A stretch of DNA of 64,000 nt, taken from Agaribacillus aureus. Lineage in GTDB: Bacteria > Bacteroidota > Bacteroidia > Cytophagales > Cyclobacteriaceae. The position numbers and the translations under genes are program-made. Each line of letters opens with the position of its first letter. Position 1 is the first letter of the stretch. Of this stretch, positions 43,701 through 52,397 are shown piece after piece. The notes under the pieces are model-generated. The model was not told the origin of the DNA and did not search any database. It was given only the letters and a program-made list of their open reading frames with translations. The DNA lies in the NCBI GenBank assembly GCA_030442055.1, contig JAUJEB010000004.1:558001-622000 (forward strand), given 5' to 3'.

Positions 43701-46377
43701 CCTGGACTGGCCCGGCTGGGCAGGTCGTGGCCAGCGGGAGTTTCCAGGGGCTGCTACCATGCTTTCATTTTCTGCCGATAAGGACAAATATAAAGTCGGC
43801 GAAGATGTCAAAATCAGCATCCCCACCAGTGAAAACGGCAGGGCTTTGGTCAGCATTGAAAATGGTAGTGGGGTCATTGACCAGCAATGGATTGAAACAC
43901 AAAAAGGAGAGACGCCATTTTTGTTTGCAGTTACAGAGGAGATGGCTCCTAATATTTACGTACATATCAGCCTGATGCAGCCGCATGCCCAAACCGTGAA
44001 TGATTTACCCATAAGATTATATGGCATTCTCCCGGTCACCATAGATAACCCCGACACCCATTTGGATCCGGTGATAGATATGGCGGCCGAGCTGGAGCCT
44101 GAGCAGGAAGTAACCATTAAAATCTCTGAGTCTAATGGTAAGCCAATGGCCTATACCGTTGCCGTGGTAGATGAGGGGTTGTTGGATCTGACCAAATTCA
44201 AAACGCCCGATGCCTGGAAATCGTTTTATGCAAGGGAAGCACTAGGTGTAAAGACCTGGGATGTTTTTGAAGATGTCATTGGCGCCTACGGCGGAAATCT
44301 GGAACGCATCCTGGCCGTCGGAGGAGACGAAAGTGGCGGTCAGGAAGAAAACACCAAAGTGAATCGTTTCAAGCCGGTTGTTAAATATATGGGCCCCTTT
44401 TACCTGGAACCAAGCCAAAAAGCCACCCATACTTTTACCATGCCGCAGTACATCGGGTCTGTTAAAACCATGGTCATTGCGGCTCACGAAGGAGCCTATG
44501 GCAAAGCCGAGGCGGTGACCCCGGTGAGGCAATCGCTGATGGTCCTGGGAACATTGCCCAGGGTGCTTGGACCCGGTGAAACGGTTTCTTTGCCAGCCAA
44601 CGTTTTTGTCTCCGATCAATCCATCAAAAATGTAGCAGTACATCTGGAAACCAATGACCAGTTTAGCTTCAATGGCAGCTCGAGTAAAAACCTGAATTTC
44701 AACGGCCCTTCGGATCAACTGGTCGATTTTTCTTTGCTGGTAAAGCCGCAGCTGGGCTCAGGGAAAGTTACGGTAAACGCAAAATCGGGTAGTAAAAGTG
44801 CTGTCCACAATATAGAGATTGAGGTAAGAAACCCCAACCCGCCGGTGGTAGAGGTGATGGAAAAAGTAATCCCTGCAGGAGGGTCATGGGAAACGGAATT
44901 TAAAAATGTGGGCATGGCCGGCACCAATTCAGGTATGCTGGAATTGTATAGCATCCCACCTATTAATCTCGAAAAAAGATTGCGATACCTGCTGCGATAT
45001 CCCCACGGATGCATAGAGCAAACGGTATCCTCGGCCTTTCCCCAGCTATTCCTGGCAGATGTCATGGATATGAATGAAACCAGCCTTCAAATGATCCAAA
45101 AAAATGTAACCGCCGCGATCGTAAAGTTACAATCATTTCAAAACAGCGACGGCGGCTTTAGCTATTGGCCGGGGCAGTCGGATTATGATGCCTGGTCTAC
45201 CAGTTATGTAGGGCAGTTTCTGATAGAGGCCCAGCAGAAAGGATATGTCGTTCCCCATGAATTATTGCGAAAATGGAAACAGTTCCAAAGAAGTGCTGCC
45301 AGGAAATGGCGAAAAAATTCAAGCCGCTATCAAAGCGATCTTATTCAGGCTTACCGTCTATACACCCTGGCGTTGGGCGAATCACCGGAAAAAGGCGCCA
45401 TGAACCGGCTGAGAGAAAGGAGTGACCTATCCAACGTTGCAAAATGGCAGCTGGCTGCGGCCTACCATCTGGCGGGACAGGCTGAGGCGGCAAAGCAATT
45501 GGTTAAAAACGTTACAACAACTGTTCAACCCTACCGGCAATCATCCTATACCTATGGCTCCAGCGTCCGGGATGAGGCCCTCATTCTGGAGACTTTAAGC
45601 CTGATGGGAGAAAAGGAAAAGGGTTTTGCCTTAATGAAAATGATTGCCGACCGTTTGAATAGCAACAATCACTGGATGAGTACCCAAACAACGGCATTCT
45701 GCCTGATAGCTGCGACCAAATTCATTCAGCTGGAAAAACCTAAGGGGGGTATTTCTTTTACCTTCACCTTAAACGACCAACCGCAGGAATCGGGCAAGAC
45801 AGATTTGGCTATTGCCCAAAAATCTTTGAGCATTGACAACCGGCCAAATGGTCAGATCAAAGTGACCAATACCAGCCAGCAACAACTGTATGCACGGTTG
45901 ATACTGGAGGGCACACCAGAAACCGGAGATCAAACACAGGCGGAGAATAACATGCGCTTGGCGGTAATATATAAAGATATGGACGGCAAGCTGATCGATC
46001 CCGCTACGATTGAACAAGGTACTAATTTCATTAGCGAGGTAACAGTCAGCAACCCCGGCTTAAGAGGTGACTACAGAGAGCTGGCCCTTACCCAGATTTT
46101 CCCTTCAGGGTGGGAAATCATCAATAATCGCCTGGATGACACGGACTATCCCGGAGATAAGGATCAACCCCAGTATCAGGATATCAGGGACGACCGGGTT
46201 TACACTTATTTTAGCTTAGGGGCCAATAAAAGAAAAACTTTCCGCATTATGCTTAATGCCAGTTACACCGGTCGCTTTTATCTACCCACCATTTATTGCG
46301 AAGCCATGTACGACAATACCATCAATGCCAGAAAACCTGGTAAATGGGTAATGGTAAAAAAAGCCGGTGTGCAGTAA
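40756..46377 (+). CDS. Bacterial alpha-2-macroglobulin with intact thioester motif
   Basis: The 1873-residue protein traps attacking proteases. An N-terminal membrane helix (about 15-34) would anchor it; there is no lipobox Cys, so it is not a classical lipoprotein. MG-type beta-sandwich domains follow, then A2M/A2M_2 signatures such as GVWRPGDD and the CVVDEGLLDLT-like VAVVDEGLLDLT. The thioester-containing domain has C1419-I-E-Q (GCIEQ), the conserved thioester pair, and the C-terminal receptor-binding-like domain ends ...VMVKKAGVQ. An unusual acidic and Tyr-rich segment (about 470-520, with WDTYQDYYYDPEYRW) lies between MG domains. Such proteins usually sit beside pbpC in Proteobacteria, and in this window no pbpC follows. 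The start is ATG at 40756. Confidence 0.93.
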   Translation: MTSQPKHRNTNKYGIQHLILLFLVLAAIVTGIFYFSNASQAARNPQESVDAAYGAYVAAYTAGVISKESAIRVRFAEEFQESVVAGKEAADNLFKISPAVSGKAYWTDSKTIEFKPDQLLTSGRQYQVAFKLGQIMEVPDELSVFEFNFQTLDQNFEVNIEGFAIYDKTNLQRQKLVGNLVTADMADPAQVQKILSAAQGDKNLKITWDHSTDQKNHNFILEDVLRSDNTSELEIKWDGSSLDVSKTGGQVIQVPAIGDFKLLSAKVIHNPEQYVSLQFSDPLLQKQNLNGLITVADLNNLRFLIEDNEIRVYPSVRQTGKKTLQLFAGIKNVQNYKMKKGTSLEVAFEQLKPAVKLVGKGVILPSTDGLVMPFEAVSLKAVQVQVTKVYESNIAQFLQVNNLQGDREIRRVGRPLLKKTIALNNQGVTDLGKWNRFTLDLSQLISSEPGAIYQVQLSFDQKHAAFNCPGQDSAGEGLTSIEEDSWDNPEEDEFSYWDTYQDYYYDPEYRWEERDNPCHSSYYAYGRRAVTKNLMASNLGLTAKLGNNKQLVVAVTDMQTTVPLSGVTVEIYDYQQQLIENTFTDTEGFVKVDLRKKPYLIIAKNKDERGYLKVDDGNALSLSSFDVSGQVVEKGIKGFIYGERGVWRPGDDIFLTFILEDKNDQLPDKHPVIFELRNPKGQIKQKLVKTASIGNMYHFATKTAVDDPTGNWQATVQVGGATFRKSLKIETIKPNRLKINLDFGTDKIKAGQQNLAGQLHVNWLHGAPARNLKAEFDVVLQGATTTFPKYAEYAFDDPARDFYSESQKIFEGVLDADGHAIINAALSPENAAPGMLMAHFKGKVFEGGGGFSIDRFSIPYYPYTSFVGLRTPKGDKARGMLLTDTTHVVDIVTVDADGQPVSRSGVEVSLYKLEWRWWWDQSTQNISNYIGRSHNIPLEKASINTKNGQGSWKFKVKYPEWGRFFIRVCDPVSGHCAGKVIYLDWPGWAGRGQREFPGAATMLSFSADKDKYKVGEDVKISIPTSENGRALVSIENGSGVIDQQWIETQKGETPFLFAVTEEMAPNIYVHISLMQPHAQTVNDLPIRLYGILPVTIDNPDTHLDPVIDMAAELEPEQEVTIKISESNGKPMAYTVAVVDEGLLDLTKFKTPDAWKSFYAREALGVKTWDVFEDVIGAYGGNLERILAVGGDESGGQEENTKVNRFKPVVKYMGPFYLEPSQKATHTFTMPQYIGSVKTMVIAAHEGAYGKAEAVTPVRQSLMVLGTLPRVLGPGETVSLPANVFVSDQSIKNVAVHLETNDQFSFNGSSSKNLNFNGPSDQLVDFSLLVKPQLGSGKVTVNAKSGSKSAVHNIEIEVRNPNPPVVEVMEKVIPAGGSWETEFKNVGMAGTNSGMLELYSIPPINLEKRLRYLLRYPHGCIEQTVSSAFPQLFLADVMDMNETSLQMIQKNVTAAIVKLQSFQNSDGGFSYWPGQSDYDAWSTSYVGQFLIEAQQKGYVVPHELLRKWKQFQRSAARKWRKNSSRYQSDLIQAYRLYTLALGESPEKGAMNRLRERSDLSNVAKWQLAAAYHLAGQAEAAKQLVKNVTTTVQPYRQSSYTYGSSVRDEALILETLSLMGEKEKGFALMKMIADRLNSNNHWMSTQTTAFCLIAATKFIQLEKPKGGISFTFTLNDQPQESGKTDLAIAQKSLSIDNRPNGQIKVTNTSQQQLYARLILEGTPETGDQTQAENNMRLAVIYKDMDGKLIDPATIEQGTNFISEVTVSNPGLRGDYRELALTQIFPSGWEIINNRLDDTDYPGDKDQPQYQDIRDDRVYTYFSLGANKRKTFRIMLNASYTGRFYLPTIYCEAMYDNTINARKPGKWVMVKKAGVQ

Positions 46378-46430
46378 AGTCAGGCCCTCTTACCGGCATA
46401 GACGATCTGCAAGCCTATTACTGCACCGGC
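46363..46430. terminator. Inverted repeat spanning two convergent stop codons
   Basis: GCCGGTGTGCAGTAA (46363-46377) includes the alpha-2-macroglobulin stop codon and pairs with TTACTGCACCGGC (46418-46430), which includes the stop of a tiny minus-strand ORF. Apart from a two-base bulge the arms are perfect. It could act as a bidirectional terminator, although the loop is long (40 bp) and there is no T-run, so the function is uncertain. Confidence 0.45.
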
Positions 46431-46594
46431 GAATACCTGGTGTTTTCCCTGGGAGTGGTAACCACTTTATCACTTTCTTTTTTAACTTGTTGGTCATGCC
46501 AGGTGCCGCATCTGAATAATATTTTACACACAGCACTCAGACAACTTAGTTTAGGTGCTACGTTAGAGGTTGTAATGACACCGTTTACGGCCAT
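46418..46594 (-). CDS. Putative small Cys-containing ORF (58 aa)
   Basis: This is a clean 58-residue frame from ATG 46594 to TAA. Its product has three cysteines in the middle (KLSCLSAVCKILFRCG) and ends VTTPRENTRYSPVQ. It is in the same frame as the next ORF upstream, separated by one TGA and four codons. No family is recognised. Its stop codon lies in an inverted repeat shared with the alpha-2-macroglobulin stop. It may be a real short peptide, or the second half of a gene broken by the TGA. Confidence 0.3.
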   Translation of the reverse strand: MAVNGVITTSNVAPKLSCLSAVCKILFRCGTWHDQQVKKESDKVVTTPRENTRYSPVQ

Positions 46595-46606
46595 GTAATT
46601 TTCTTT

Positions 46607-46738
46607 TCAAACGGTGATAGCAAATGTTTTTTCTTCACTTATTATCATCAATTCTACGGCAAAGCGTGATTGCTTTTCCGCAGTACAATTCTCTTCTGAA
46701 AAAATGCCTGCTCCGGCGTTAGTATCTAAAATATGCAT
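46607..46738 (-). CDS. Putative small ORF (43 aa) with a good Shine-Dalgarno site
   Basis: The frame from ATG 46738 to TGA 46607 begins MHILDTNAGAGIFSEENCTAE. An AGGAG (complement of 46745-46749) sits 6 bp before the ATG, a clear ribosome-binding site. An ATG at 46744 would add two residues but leaves no spacing. The only in-frame stop before the next ORF is the TGA at 46607-46609. No family is recognised. It could be a peptide gene or, with the next ORF, a remnant. Confidence 0.35.
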   Translation of the reverse strand: MHILDTNAGAGIFSEENCTAEKQSRFAVELMIISEEKTFAITV

Positions 46739-46929
46739 TGACATCTCCTGTTGCTATTTTTGACATCAATCTAATCAAGTCTATACCTAAGATCAGCACA
46801 TGGAAAAGTCTGTAAGCAGAGACCGTCATTTACATTTAAACCTAAAACTTACACAGTACCATTTGGCCAAAAAAAAGTTGGAGACTTTTCCAAATTGATT
46901 GGAAATTGTATGCAAAAAACAACAAATAT

Positions 46930-48963
46930 ATGTATCAAATTAAATGGTTTTCAGTGGGCCTGATATTGAGTCTCTTCCTCCATATCAACGGCGTGGGGTC
47001 AACCCCGGATCCCGAACCATCGCAGGCATGGAAATTAAAATTCGCAAGCTCTATACGGTGGCAGCAAATCACACCACTTGGTAATTTAGTGGTAAATACC
47101 GATGACGGTTTATATGGCATTGATCCCGACAAAGGCCAGGTGTCCTGGGAGATTAAAAAATTAGCTGGCATACCTTATGAAAGTTATCAGGTTTTGCCAA
47201 ATACCTTTTACGCACAAATATCAGTGGATAACCAGGTTATTGTATTGGATCCCTATGAAGGCAAGATACTTTCCGATACCAGGAAAGCCGGATTCAAATC
47301 AGTGGTAGCCAAAAATATATTGTATGAATCAGGCGCTATTTTAGTTTATGGTTTTAAGGAAAAGTTATCAGCCTCCTTAAGCCTGTTTGATATCGCCACT
47401 GGAAAGGAATTATGGAATAACAGTGAAATTTTCACCAAATCCAAAGGACTGGGAGGTCTTATGAGCAATTTGAGCGCCGCCTCCGACCTGGCAGAAGGTG
47501 AAGACGGCCCCGCTTTTAATCTGATTGAAGTGGATGAGCAGGCCTTTATCATCGCCAATGCCAACGGCATTTTTAACATAAATACCCATTCGGGCCAAAT
47601 GAATTGGAAGGCCGACTTACCCAGACCTAAAGGGGCTGTTTCGTCTTCCAATGAATCCAGGCTTATCAAGGCAGAGTCCGGACCGTACTTTTATTATGCC
47701 AAGTCAAACTACCTGATGGGATACAATATAAAAGATGGTGTACAGGCATGGCCTGAAATTGTAAAAATCAACGGGCTGGTTAATGAAATTATCAGCCACC
47801 CAAAGGGATTGATTTTACTGCCTAAGATTGATCCCGTCAACAATATGTTCGGAACCAGAATCAACCTGGTTGATTATCAAACCGGAAAAACGTTCTGGGG
47901 CAAAAAAGGCAAGGGGCTGAAAATTCCCGGTTCGGTAGTCAACATCAACTATATTGACGATGATATCATTCTGGTAATGGCCGATGGTGATAAATCATTT
48001 TTAAACATCCTGGATGTTAACAATGATCAGTTAAAATTTGACAACTCCCTGAAAATTAAGGGCGTTTTGGAATATACTGAAATGACCAAAAGTGGGCTTT
48101 TGTATATTACCAAACCGGATATTAGCTCCCAGGGTGAAATAAATATATTTGACCTGCAAAACGGTCAGCCCAAATTAGCAAAATCCATTAAGTCAGGCAG
48201 GCCTGCCGATGAGGCCCAATTTCTATCTGGTAAATTCAGGTTGTTGAGAGCTTTCAAGGATAATTTACTTTATGTTTTCTCGAATAAGGCGAAAACGCTA
48301 TATGAGGTCAACCTTGATAATGCCAAGATGAAAATATTGCAGGAAAAGATTGCTTTTGAGGGTAAAGAAAGAGCCACACATTTAGAGGTTCGAAATGATG
48401 GCCTGCTATTAAATTCAGAGCAAAACATTGCCTCTATCGGATTTGACGGAAAGATGAAATTTCAAAAATACTACCCTGCACCAAAGGAACCAGGTATTTT
48501 GAGAGCCTTACATACGCTTGACGCCATCCATGCCGCTCTTTACAGCGCCCAGGCGCAGATGGTGGCCTCAACCTTTAATCAGGCCGCGGCACAATCGTCC
48601 AATGAACTGGGCAGGGAAATTTCTACAGAAATTGCCAGTGCCTACGATCAACAGGCACAAAAGGCCAGGGCCTATTCATCCAGCGCCATGGCAGCCGCCA
48701 AGAGACGTTTCAAAGCCAGCGCGGTAACTTCCGATTTTATTTTTATGATGGTTACATTGGACAAGCAGAAAACCGGGGTGGCCAAAGCGCTTGAAGGTAG
48801 AAATTACGGCTTGGTCAGGGTAAGTAAAAACACTGGCGAAATCATCGAAACCATCAACATGAAAGATGAAAAAGAGCCCAGCTACCAGGTAGATGACGTG
48901 CAAAGCGCCATCTATTACAGGCAAAATCCAAATGAAATTGTAAGTTATAAATTTGATAAGTAG
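46930..48963 (+). CDS. PQQ-type beta-propeller protein, exported
   Basis: I use ATG 46930, with a signal peptide (MYQIKWFSVGLILSLFLHING) and 677 residues; a TTG at 46906 is possible but weaker. The core is a beta propeller with PQQ-enzyme-like repeats, for example ATGKELWNNSEIF, HSGQMNWKADLP and YQTGKTFWGKKGKG. It has no quinoprotein dehydrogenase active site I can see, so it is probably a scaffold or binding protein. Within the last third, about residues 535-597, is an alanine-rich helical stretch (containing STFNQAAAQSS and SSSAMAAAKRRF) that is out of place in a propeller. The location is probably the periplasm. The start context is AT-rich, with no clear promoter. Confidence 0.8.
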   Translation: MYQIKWFSVGLILSLFLHINGVGSTPDPEPSQAWKLKFASSIRWQQITPLGNLVVNTDDGLYGIDPDKGQVSWEIKKLAGIPYESYQVLPNTFYAQISVDNQVIVLDPYEGKILSDTRKAGFKSVVAKNILYESGAILVYGFKEKLSASLSLFDIATGKELWNNSEIFTKSKGLGGLMSNLSAASDLAEGEDGPAFNLIEVDEQAFIIANANGIFNINTHSGQMNWKADLPRPKGAVSSSNESRLIKAESGPYFYYAKSNYLMGYNIKDGVQAWPEIVKINGLVNEIISHPKGLILLPKIDPVNNMFGTRINLVDYQTGKTFWGKKGKGLKIPGSVVNINYIDDDIILVMADGDKSFLNILDVNNDQLKFDNSLKIKGVLEYTEMTKSGLLYITKPDISSQGEINIFDLQNGQPKLAKSIKSGRPADEAQFLSGKFRLLRAFKDNLLYVFSNKAKTLYEVNLDNAKMKILQEKIAFEGKERATHLEVRNDGLLLNSEQNIASIGFDGKMKFQKYYPAPKEPGILRALHTLDAIHAALYSAQAQMVASTFNQAAAQSSNELGREISTEIASAYDQQAQKARAYSSSAMAAAKRRFKASAVTSDFIFMMVTLDKQKTGVAKALEGRNYGLVRVSKNTGEIIETINMKDEKEPSYQVDDVQSAIYYRQNPNEIVSYKFDK

Positions 48964-49023
48964 GTTTTTGTTTGGCAGGCTACTTGAGAAAATAACTTAA
49001 CAGGTAGTAAAGTTTTACGTTTC

Positions 49024-49063
49024 GGTGCCCTGGTGATTGCAAGCAGTAAATCATCAGGGCACC
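49024..49063. terminator. Hairpin between convergent genes
   Basis: GGTGCCCTGGTGATT (49024-49038) pairs with AATCATCAGGGCACC (49049-49063) over 15 positions with a single G:T wobble and a 10-base loop. It lies between the end of the propeller gene and the convergent Gre-like gene. The following T-run is short, so I give it moderate confidence as a bidirectional terminator. Confidence 0.55.
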
Positions 49064-49134
49064 AAAGCGTTTTGAGGAAATTGCTCGCCTGGAGGCCTCC
49101 GCTAAATATCTCCGCACTTCAAATGGTAAAAGGA

Positions 49135-49596
49135 TCAGAAGACCTGCTCAATGGTGATTTGCCTCCCGTTGAAAGTAATTTCATCGCCCGCCTGATGTTG
49201 GTACAAAGCCTGACCAATAGGAGAAGCCAGGGAAATCGTAAAATACACGGTGTCTTCTATCGCAATCTTCCCCAGGCTTACAGCGATAAAAAAATTGCCG
49301 ATCGACGTGATAATCACGCTCCCCAATTCAGCCTGATGGCAAAGTTCCTGCAGCTTAATCTGGTGTAATTGTTTTTTCAATTTTATGGCTTCCTCCAGTT
49401 GAAATGCCATTTTTTCAAGTTCCAGCTGCATCATGGCCCGGCCGGTTTCATATTTATCTCCCACGCTGCTTTTGGACTCCTGGTTGGCCGCTTTTTGAAC
49501 CACCTCCATCGCTGACCGGGAAGCGTGGATCTTTTCTTCAACCGTTGCCAGGCATGCTTCATGTAACCTGTGCTTTAAATCCATTGAGGCTTCCAT
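49135..49596 (-). CDS. GreA/GreB-like elongation factor family protein
   Basis: The protein begins at ATG 49596 (153 residues); a TTG at 49614 would add six. Its N-terminus is a predicted coiled coil (EACLATVEEKIHASRSAMEVVQKAANQ ... EAIKLKKQLHQI), and the C-terminus has the FKBP-like GreA/GreB C-domain (GSVIITSIGNFFIAVSLGKI ... TISLASPIGQAL). These factors insert their coiled coil into RNA polymerase and rescue backtracked complexes by transcript cleavage. The coiled coil here is shorter than in GreA, and the acidic residues at its tip are not obvious, so cleavage activity is uncertain. It may be a Rnk-like or Bacteroidota-specific member. Confidence 0.75.
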   Translation of the reverse strand: MEASMDLKHRLHEACLATVEEKIHASRSAMEVVQKAANQESKSSVGDKYETGRAMMQLELEKMAFQLEEAIKLKKQLHQIKLQELCHQAELGSVIITSIGNFFIAVSLGKIAIEDTVYFTISLASPIGQALYQHQAGDEITFNGRQITIEQVF

Positions 49597-49712
49597 AACT
49601 TTCAGTTTTAACAAAAACTTACCTTTAACATATTTATATCTCCACTGAACATATCCAAAAAGGTATTGTTTCGTAAAATATGTTAATTCGTCGAATATTA
49701 AAAATTAGATAA

Positions 49713-52196
49713 GTGCGCCTATACTTTACGATCATCTTAATCCTATGGTCAATACAAATTTTTGGACAACAACGCGGGGGAAATTTTAAAAGGCCCGCGG
49801 CCAGTACGATCAAGGGTAAAATTACCGGAATAATTGTGGATGCCAAAGATGATAAGCCATTATCATTTGTGACCGTTGTGGTACGAAATCCTGTAACCCA
49901 AAAAGACGTGGACGGCACCATTTCGGAGGACAATGGAAGTTTTAAATTGAGTAATATTCCCGTCGGCAATTACAATGTGCTCATATCCTTTGTAGGCTAT
50001 GAAACCATCACCAAAAAAATAACCTCAACACCGAAAAAACCAGATATTAACCTGGGTACGGTGAAACTGGCGGCCACTTTTCAGCAGTTGGATGAGGTCG
50101 TGGTACAGGGCGAAAAAGAATTGGTAGAAAGCAGAATAGACAAAATCGTTTACAATGCCGAACGCGATGTGGCCAATGCCGGTGGTGATGCCTCAGACGT
50201 TTTGCGGCGGGCGCCGCTTTTAAGCGTAGACCTGGAAGGAAACGTATCCTTGCGGGGAAGTTCCAATATTCAAATACTACTAAATGGTAAACCTTCCACC
50301 CTGTTTGCCGGGAGTCCCGCCGATGCCCTGAAAGTAATACCTGCCGATCAGATCAAATCCGTTGAAGTGATCACCACGCCATCGGCCAAATACGACGGTG
50401 AAGGCACTGCTGGCATTATTAATATAATCACCAAAAAGAAAAAGGTCGAGGGGTTTGTTGGCAATGTCAACATGTCTGTAGGCACCAGGCAGAATAATGC
50501 TGTTTTGGGCCTCAACGCCGGAAGGGGGCGATTTGGCTTTAACGCCAACGGAAGCACGTATTACAGCTGGCCACGGGATGGTAGCAGCAGCTTTTACCGC
50601 GAAGATAACGTCGGTGAAACGCTGAGAACATTAAACGAGGATGGCGGCACCGAGAGCAGCAGGATAGGATTCTTTGCCACAGCCGGCGCATTTTATGACT
50701 TCAACGCTTATCACAACCTCACCTCATCATTTAGGTTACGCGGTTTCGGCTTTGACCGGGAGGGCGTTTATCTGACAAACTACAACGATCCGTCTATAGA
50801 CCTCTCTCAACGCTATCAAAGATCCAGTATTAGCGACAGGCTGGTCAGTGGCTATGAATGGTCAATGGATTACATCATCAAATTCCCGGAGCATAAGGAA
50901 AAAGAACTCGCATTCTCTTATAAGCTTGACGGTAATGTGAGCAACCAGGATTTTATTATCGAGCAAGAGGATCTGATAGGCGATGATGTTGAGCTTTTCC
51001 GTGATGAAAGAAATGAAAATGATGGCACCAATCACGAAAATACCATCCAGGTAGATTATACACATCCCGCCGGTGAAAAAATAAAAATTGAGACCGGTGC
51101 CAAGGCTGTATTGAGAAGTGTTAAAAGCGATTACAACTACGAGTTCTTTGACCTGTCAAGGAATGCCTATATTGTAGATGCATCCAGAACGGACGTGTTT
51201 GACTACGAACAGGATGTAATGTCCGGATATTTTTCAAGCAATATAAAGCTCGGTGATAAGTACGGTTTAATAGCCGGTGTGCGCTTTGAACATACCCGTA
51301 TAACGGGTGCATTTGAAAATTTCGAGGCGCCATTTGAAAATGATTATAACAACTGGCTCCCCAACATCATCGTCAGCCGGAAATTTGGGAAGATGACAAC
51401 GGCCAAGTTAAGTTACAACCGCCGGATTCAAAGGCCCAGTCTCCGGTTTATTAATCCTTATGTTCAAATTGATAACAACCGAAACATCTCGGTAGGAAAC
51501 CCACAAATAGAGCCCGAGTTGACCGACCAGATTGAGATAAGCTACAATACTTTCATTAAAAAAATATTACTCAATGTTTCCGGCTACTACAAAAGGACTA
51601 CTGACAATATCGAAAGTTTCCTGCAGGTAGACGATGAAGGTATATCAACAGTAACATATCAAAATGTGGGTGAAAATAACTCCATTGGCATGAACGCATT
51701 TACTTCTGTCACCATGTTTAAAATATGGACACTCAGAGGTGGTATAAATCTGTTTACCTACAACGCCTCAGGCATCGTAGATGGCGAAAGCCTGACCAAC
51801 GAAGCCATATTGTTCAATGGCAATATCAATTCAAATATTAAACTAAAAAATGACTGGATAATTGATATGTTTGGTTTTTACCGGAGCCGCCGGCAGACAT
51901 TGCAGGGTTTTAACCCTTCATTCTCAATTTTTAGTATGGGGATCAGAAAAACCATTTGGGAAAAACGAGGATCGATAGGATTAAGAATTGTGGAGCCTTT
52001 CTTCGAAAATAAAAAATTTGGCAGCGAATTGCGTGGCGATGACTACTATCAAACCAGTGAAAATGTTATTGCTTTCCGTTCATTTGGTATCAATTTTAGC
52101 TATAAATTCGGAAAGCTGGATTTCAAACAACAACAAAGGCGAAGTAAAATAAAAAATGATGATGTAGGAGGGGGAGATGACAACCAACAGTTTTAG
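49713..52196 (+). CDS. TonB-dependent outer-membrane receptor family protein
   Basis: It begins with a GTG at 49713 (no ATG is available) and a signal peptide (RLYFTIILILWSIQIFGQ). The 827-residue protein has a carboxypeptidase-regulatory-like domain (about 32-115), a plug domain (about 120-235, with DVLRRAPLLSVDLEGN and SVEVITTPSAKYDGEG) and a long beta barrel. The C-terminus is Gln/Arg/Asp-rich (RRSKIKNDDVGGGDDNQ) and ends NQQF. Such receptors take up large or scarce nutrients, or in this OMP_b-brl family may be signalling or assembly proteins. No SusD partner lies beside it, so it is not a typical SusC. The substrate is unknown. Confidence 0.88.
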   Translation: MRLYFTIILILWSIQIFGQQRGGNFKRPAASTIKGKITGIIVDAKDDKPLSFVTVVVRNPVTQKDVDGTISEDNGSFKLSNIPVGNYNVLISFVGYETITKKITSTPKKPDINLGTVKLAATFQQLDEVVVQGEKELVESRIDKIVYNAERDVANAGGDASDVLRRAPLLSVDLEGNVSLRGSSNIQILLNGKPSTLFAGSPADALKVIPADQIKSVEVITTPSAKYDGEGTAGIINIITKKKKVEGFVGNVNMSVGTRQNNAVLGLNAGRGRFGFNANGSTYYSWPRDGSSSFYREDNVGETLRTLNEDGGTESSRIGFFATAGAFYDFNAYHNLTSSFRLRGFGFDREGVYLTNYNDPSIDLSQRYQRSSISDRLVSGYEWSMDYIIKFPEHKEKELAFSYKLDGNVSNQDFIIEQEDLIGDDVELFRDERNENDGTNHENTIQVDYTHPAGEKIKIETGAKAVLRSVKSDYNYEFFDLSRNAYIVDASRTDVFDYEQDVMSGYFSSNIKLGDKYGLIAGVRFEHTRITGAFENFEAPFENDYNNWLPNIIVSRKFGKMTTAKLSYNRRIQRPSLRFINPYVQIDNNRNISVGNPQIEPELTDQIEISYNTFIKKILLNVSGYYKRTTDNIESFLQVDDEGISTVTYQNVGENNSIGMNAFTSVTMFKIWTLRGGINLFTYNASGIVDGESLTNEAILFNGNINSNIKLKNDWIIDMFGFYRSRRQTLQGFNPSFSIFSMGIRKTIWEKRGSIGLRIVEPFFENKKFGSELRGDDYYQTSENVIAFRSFGINFSYKFGKLDFKQQQRRSKIKNDDVGGGDDNQQF

Positions 52197-52397
52197 CGTC
52201 TTTTCCCGGTTTCAATTTCCTTCGGCGTCGAGGTGTTGATTTTCCGGAACGATTAAAACCATTATCCTTAAGGTTAAATACCAAAATTTTCAAGAAAACG
52301 CGTCTTTCCTGCAAAAAGGTCTTTAAGCAAGAATTTAGTGTCATAAAAATTTCTTAAATTTTAAAAAATTTAAAAAATCCAAATCTTATTTACCGAT

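Noticed and set aside
46344-46598. An 84-codon plus-strand frame overlapping the 3' end of the alpha-2-macroglobulin gene
   Set aside because: It starts within that gene in another frame and runs against the two small minus-strand ORFs, one of which has a real ribosome site. Its composition is less natural than theirs.
49135-49596. Annotation as a 3-oxoacyl-ACP synthase
   Set aside because: Related Bacteroidota proteins are sometimes given this name, but the sequence has a coiled coil plus GreA/GreB-like C-domain and no ketosynthase motif.
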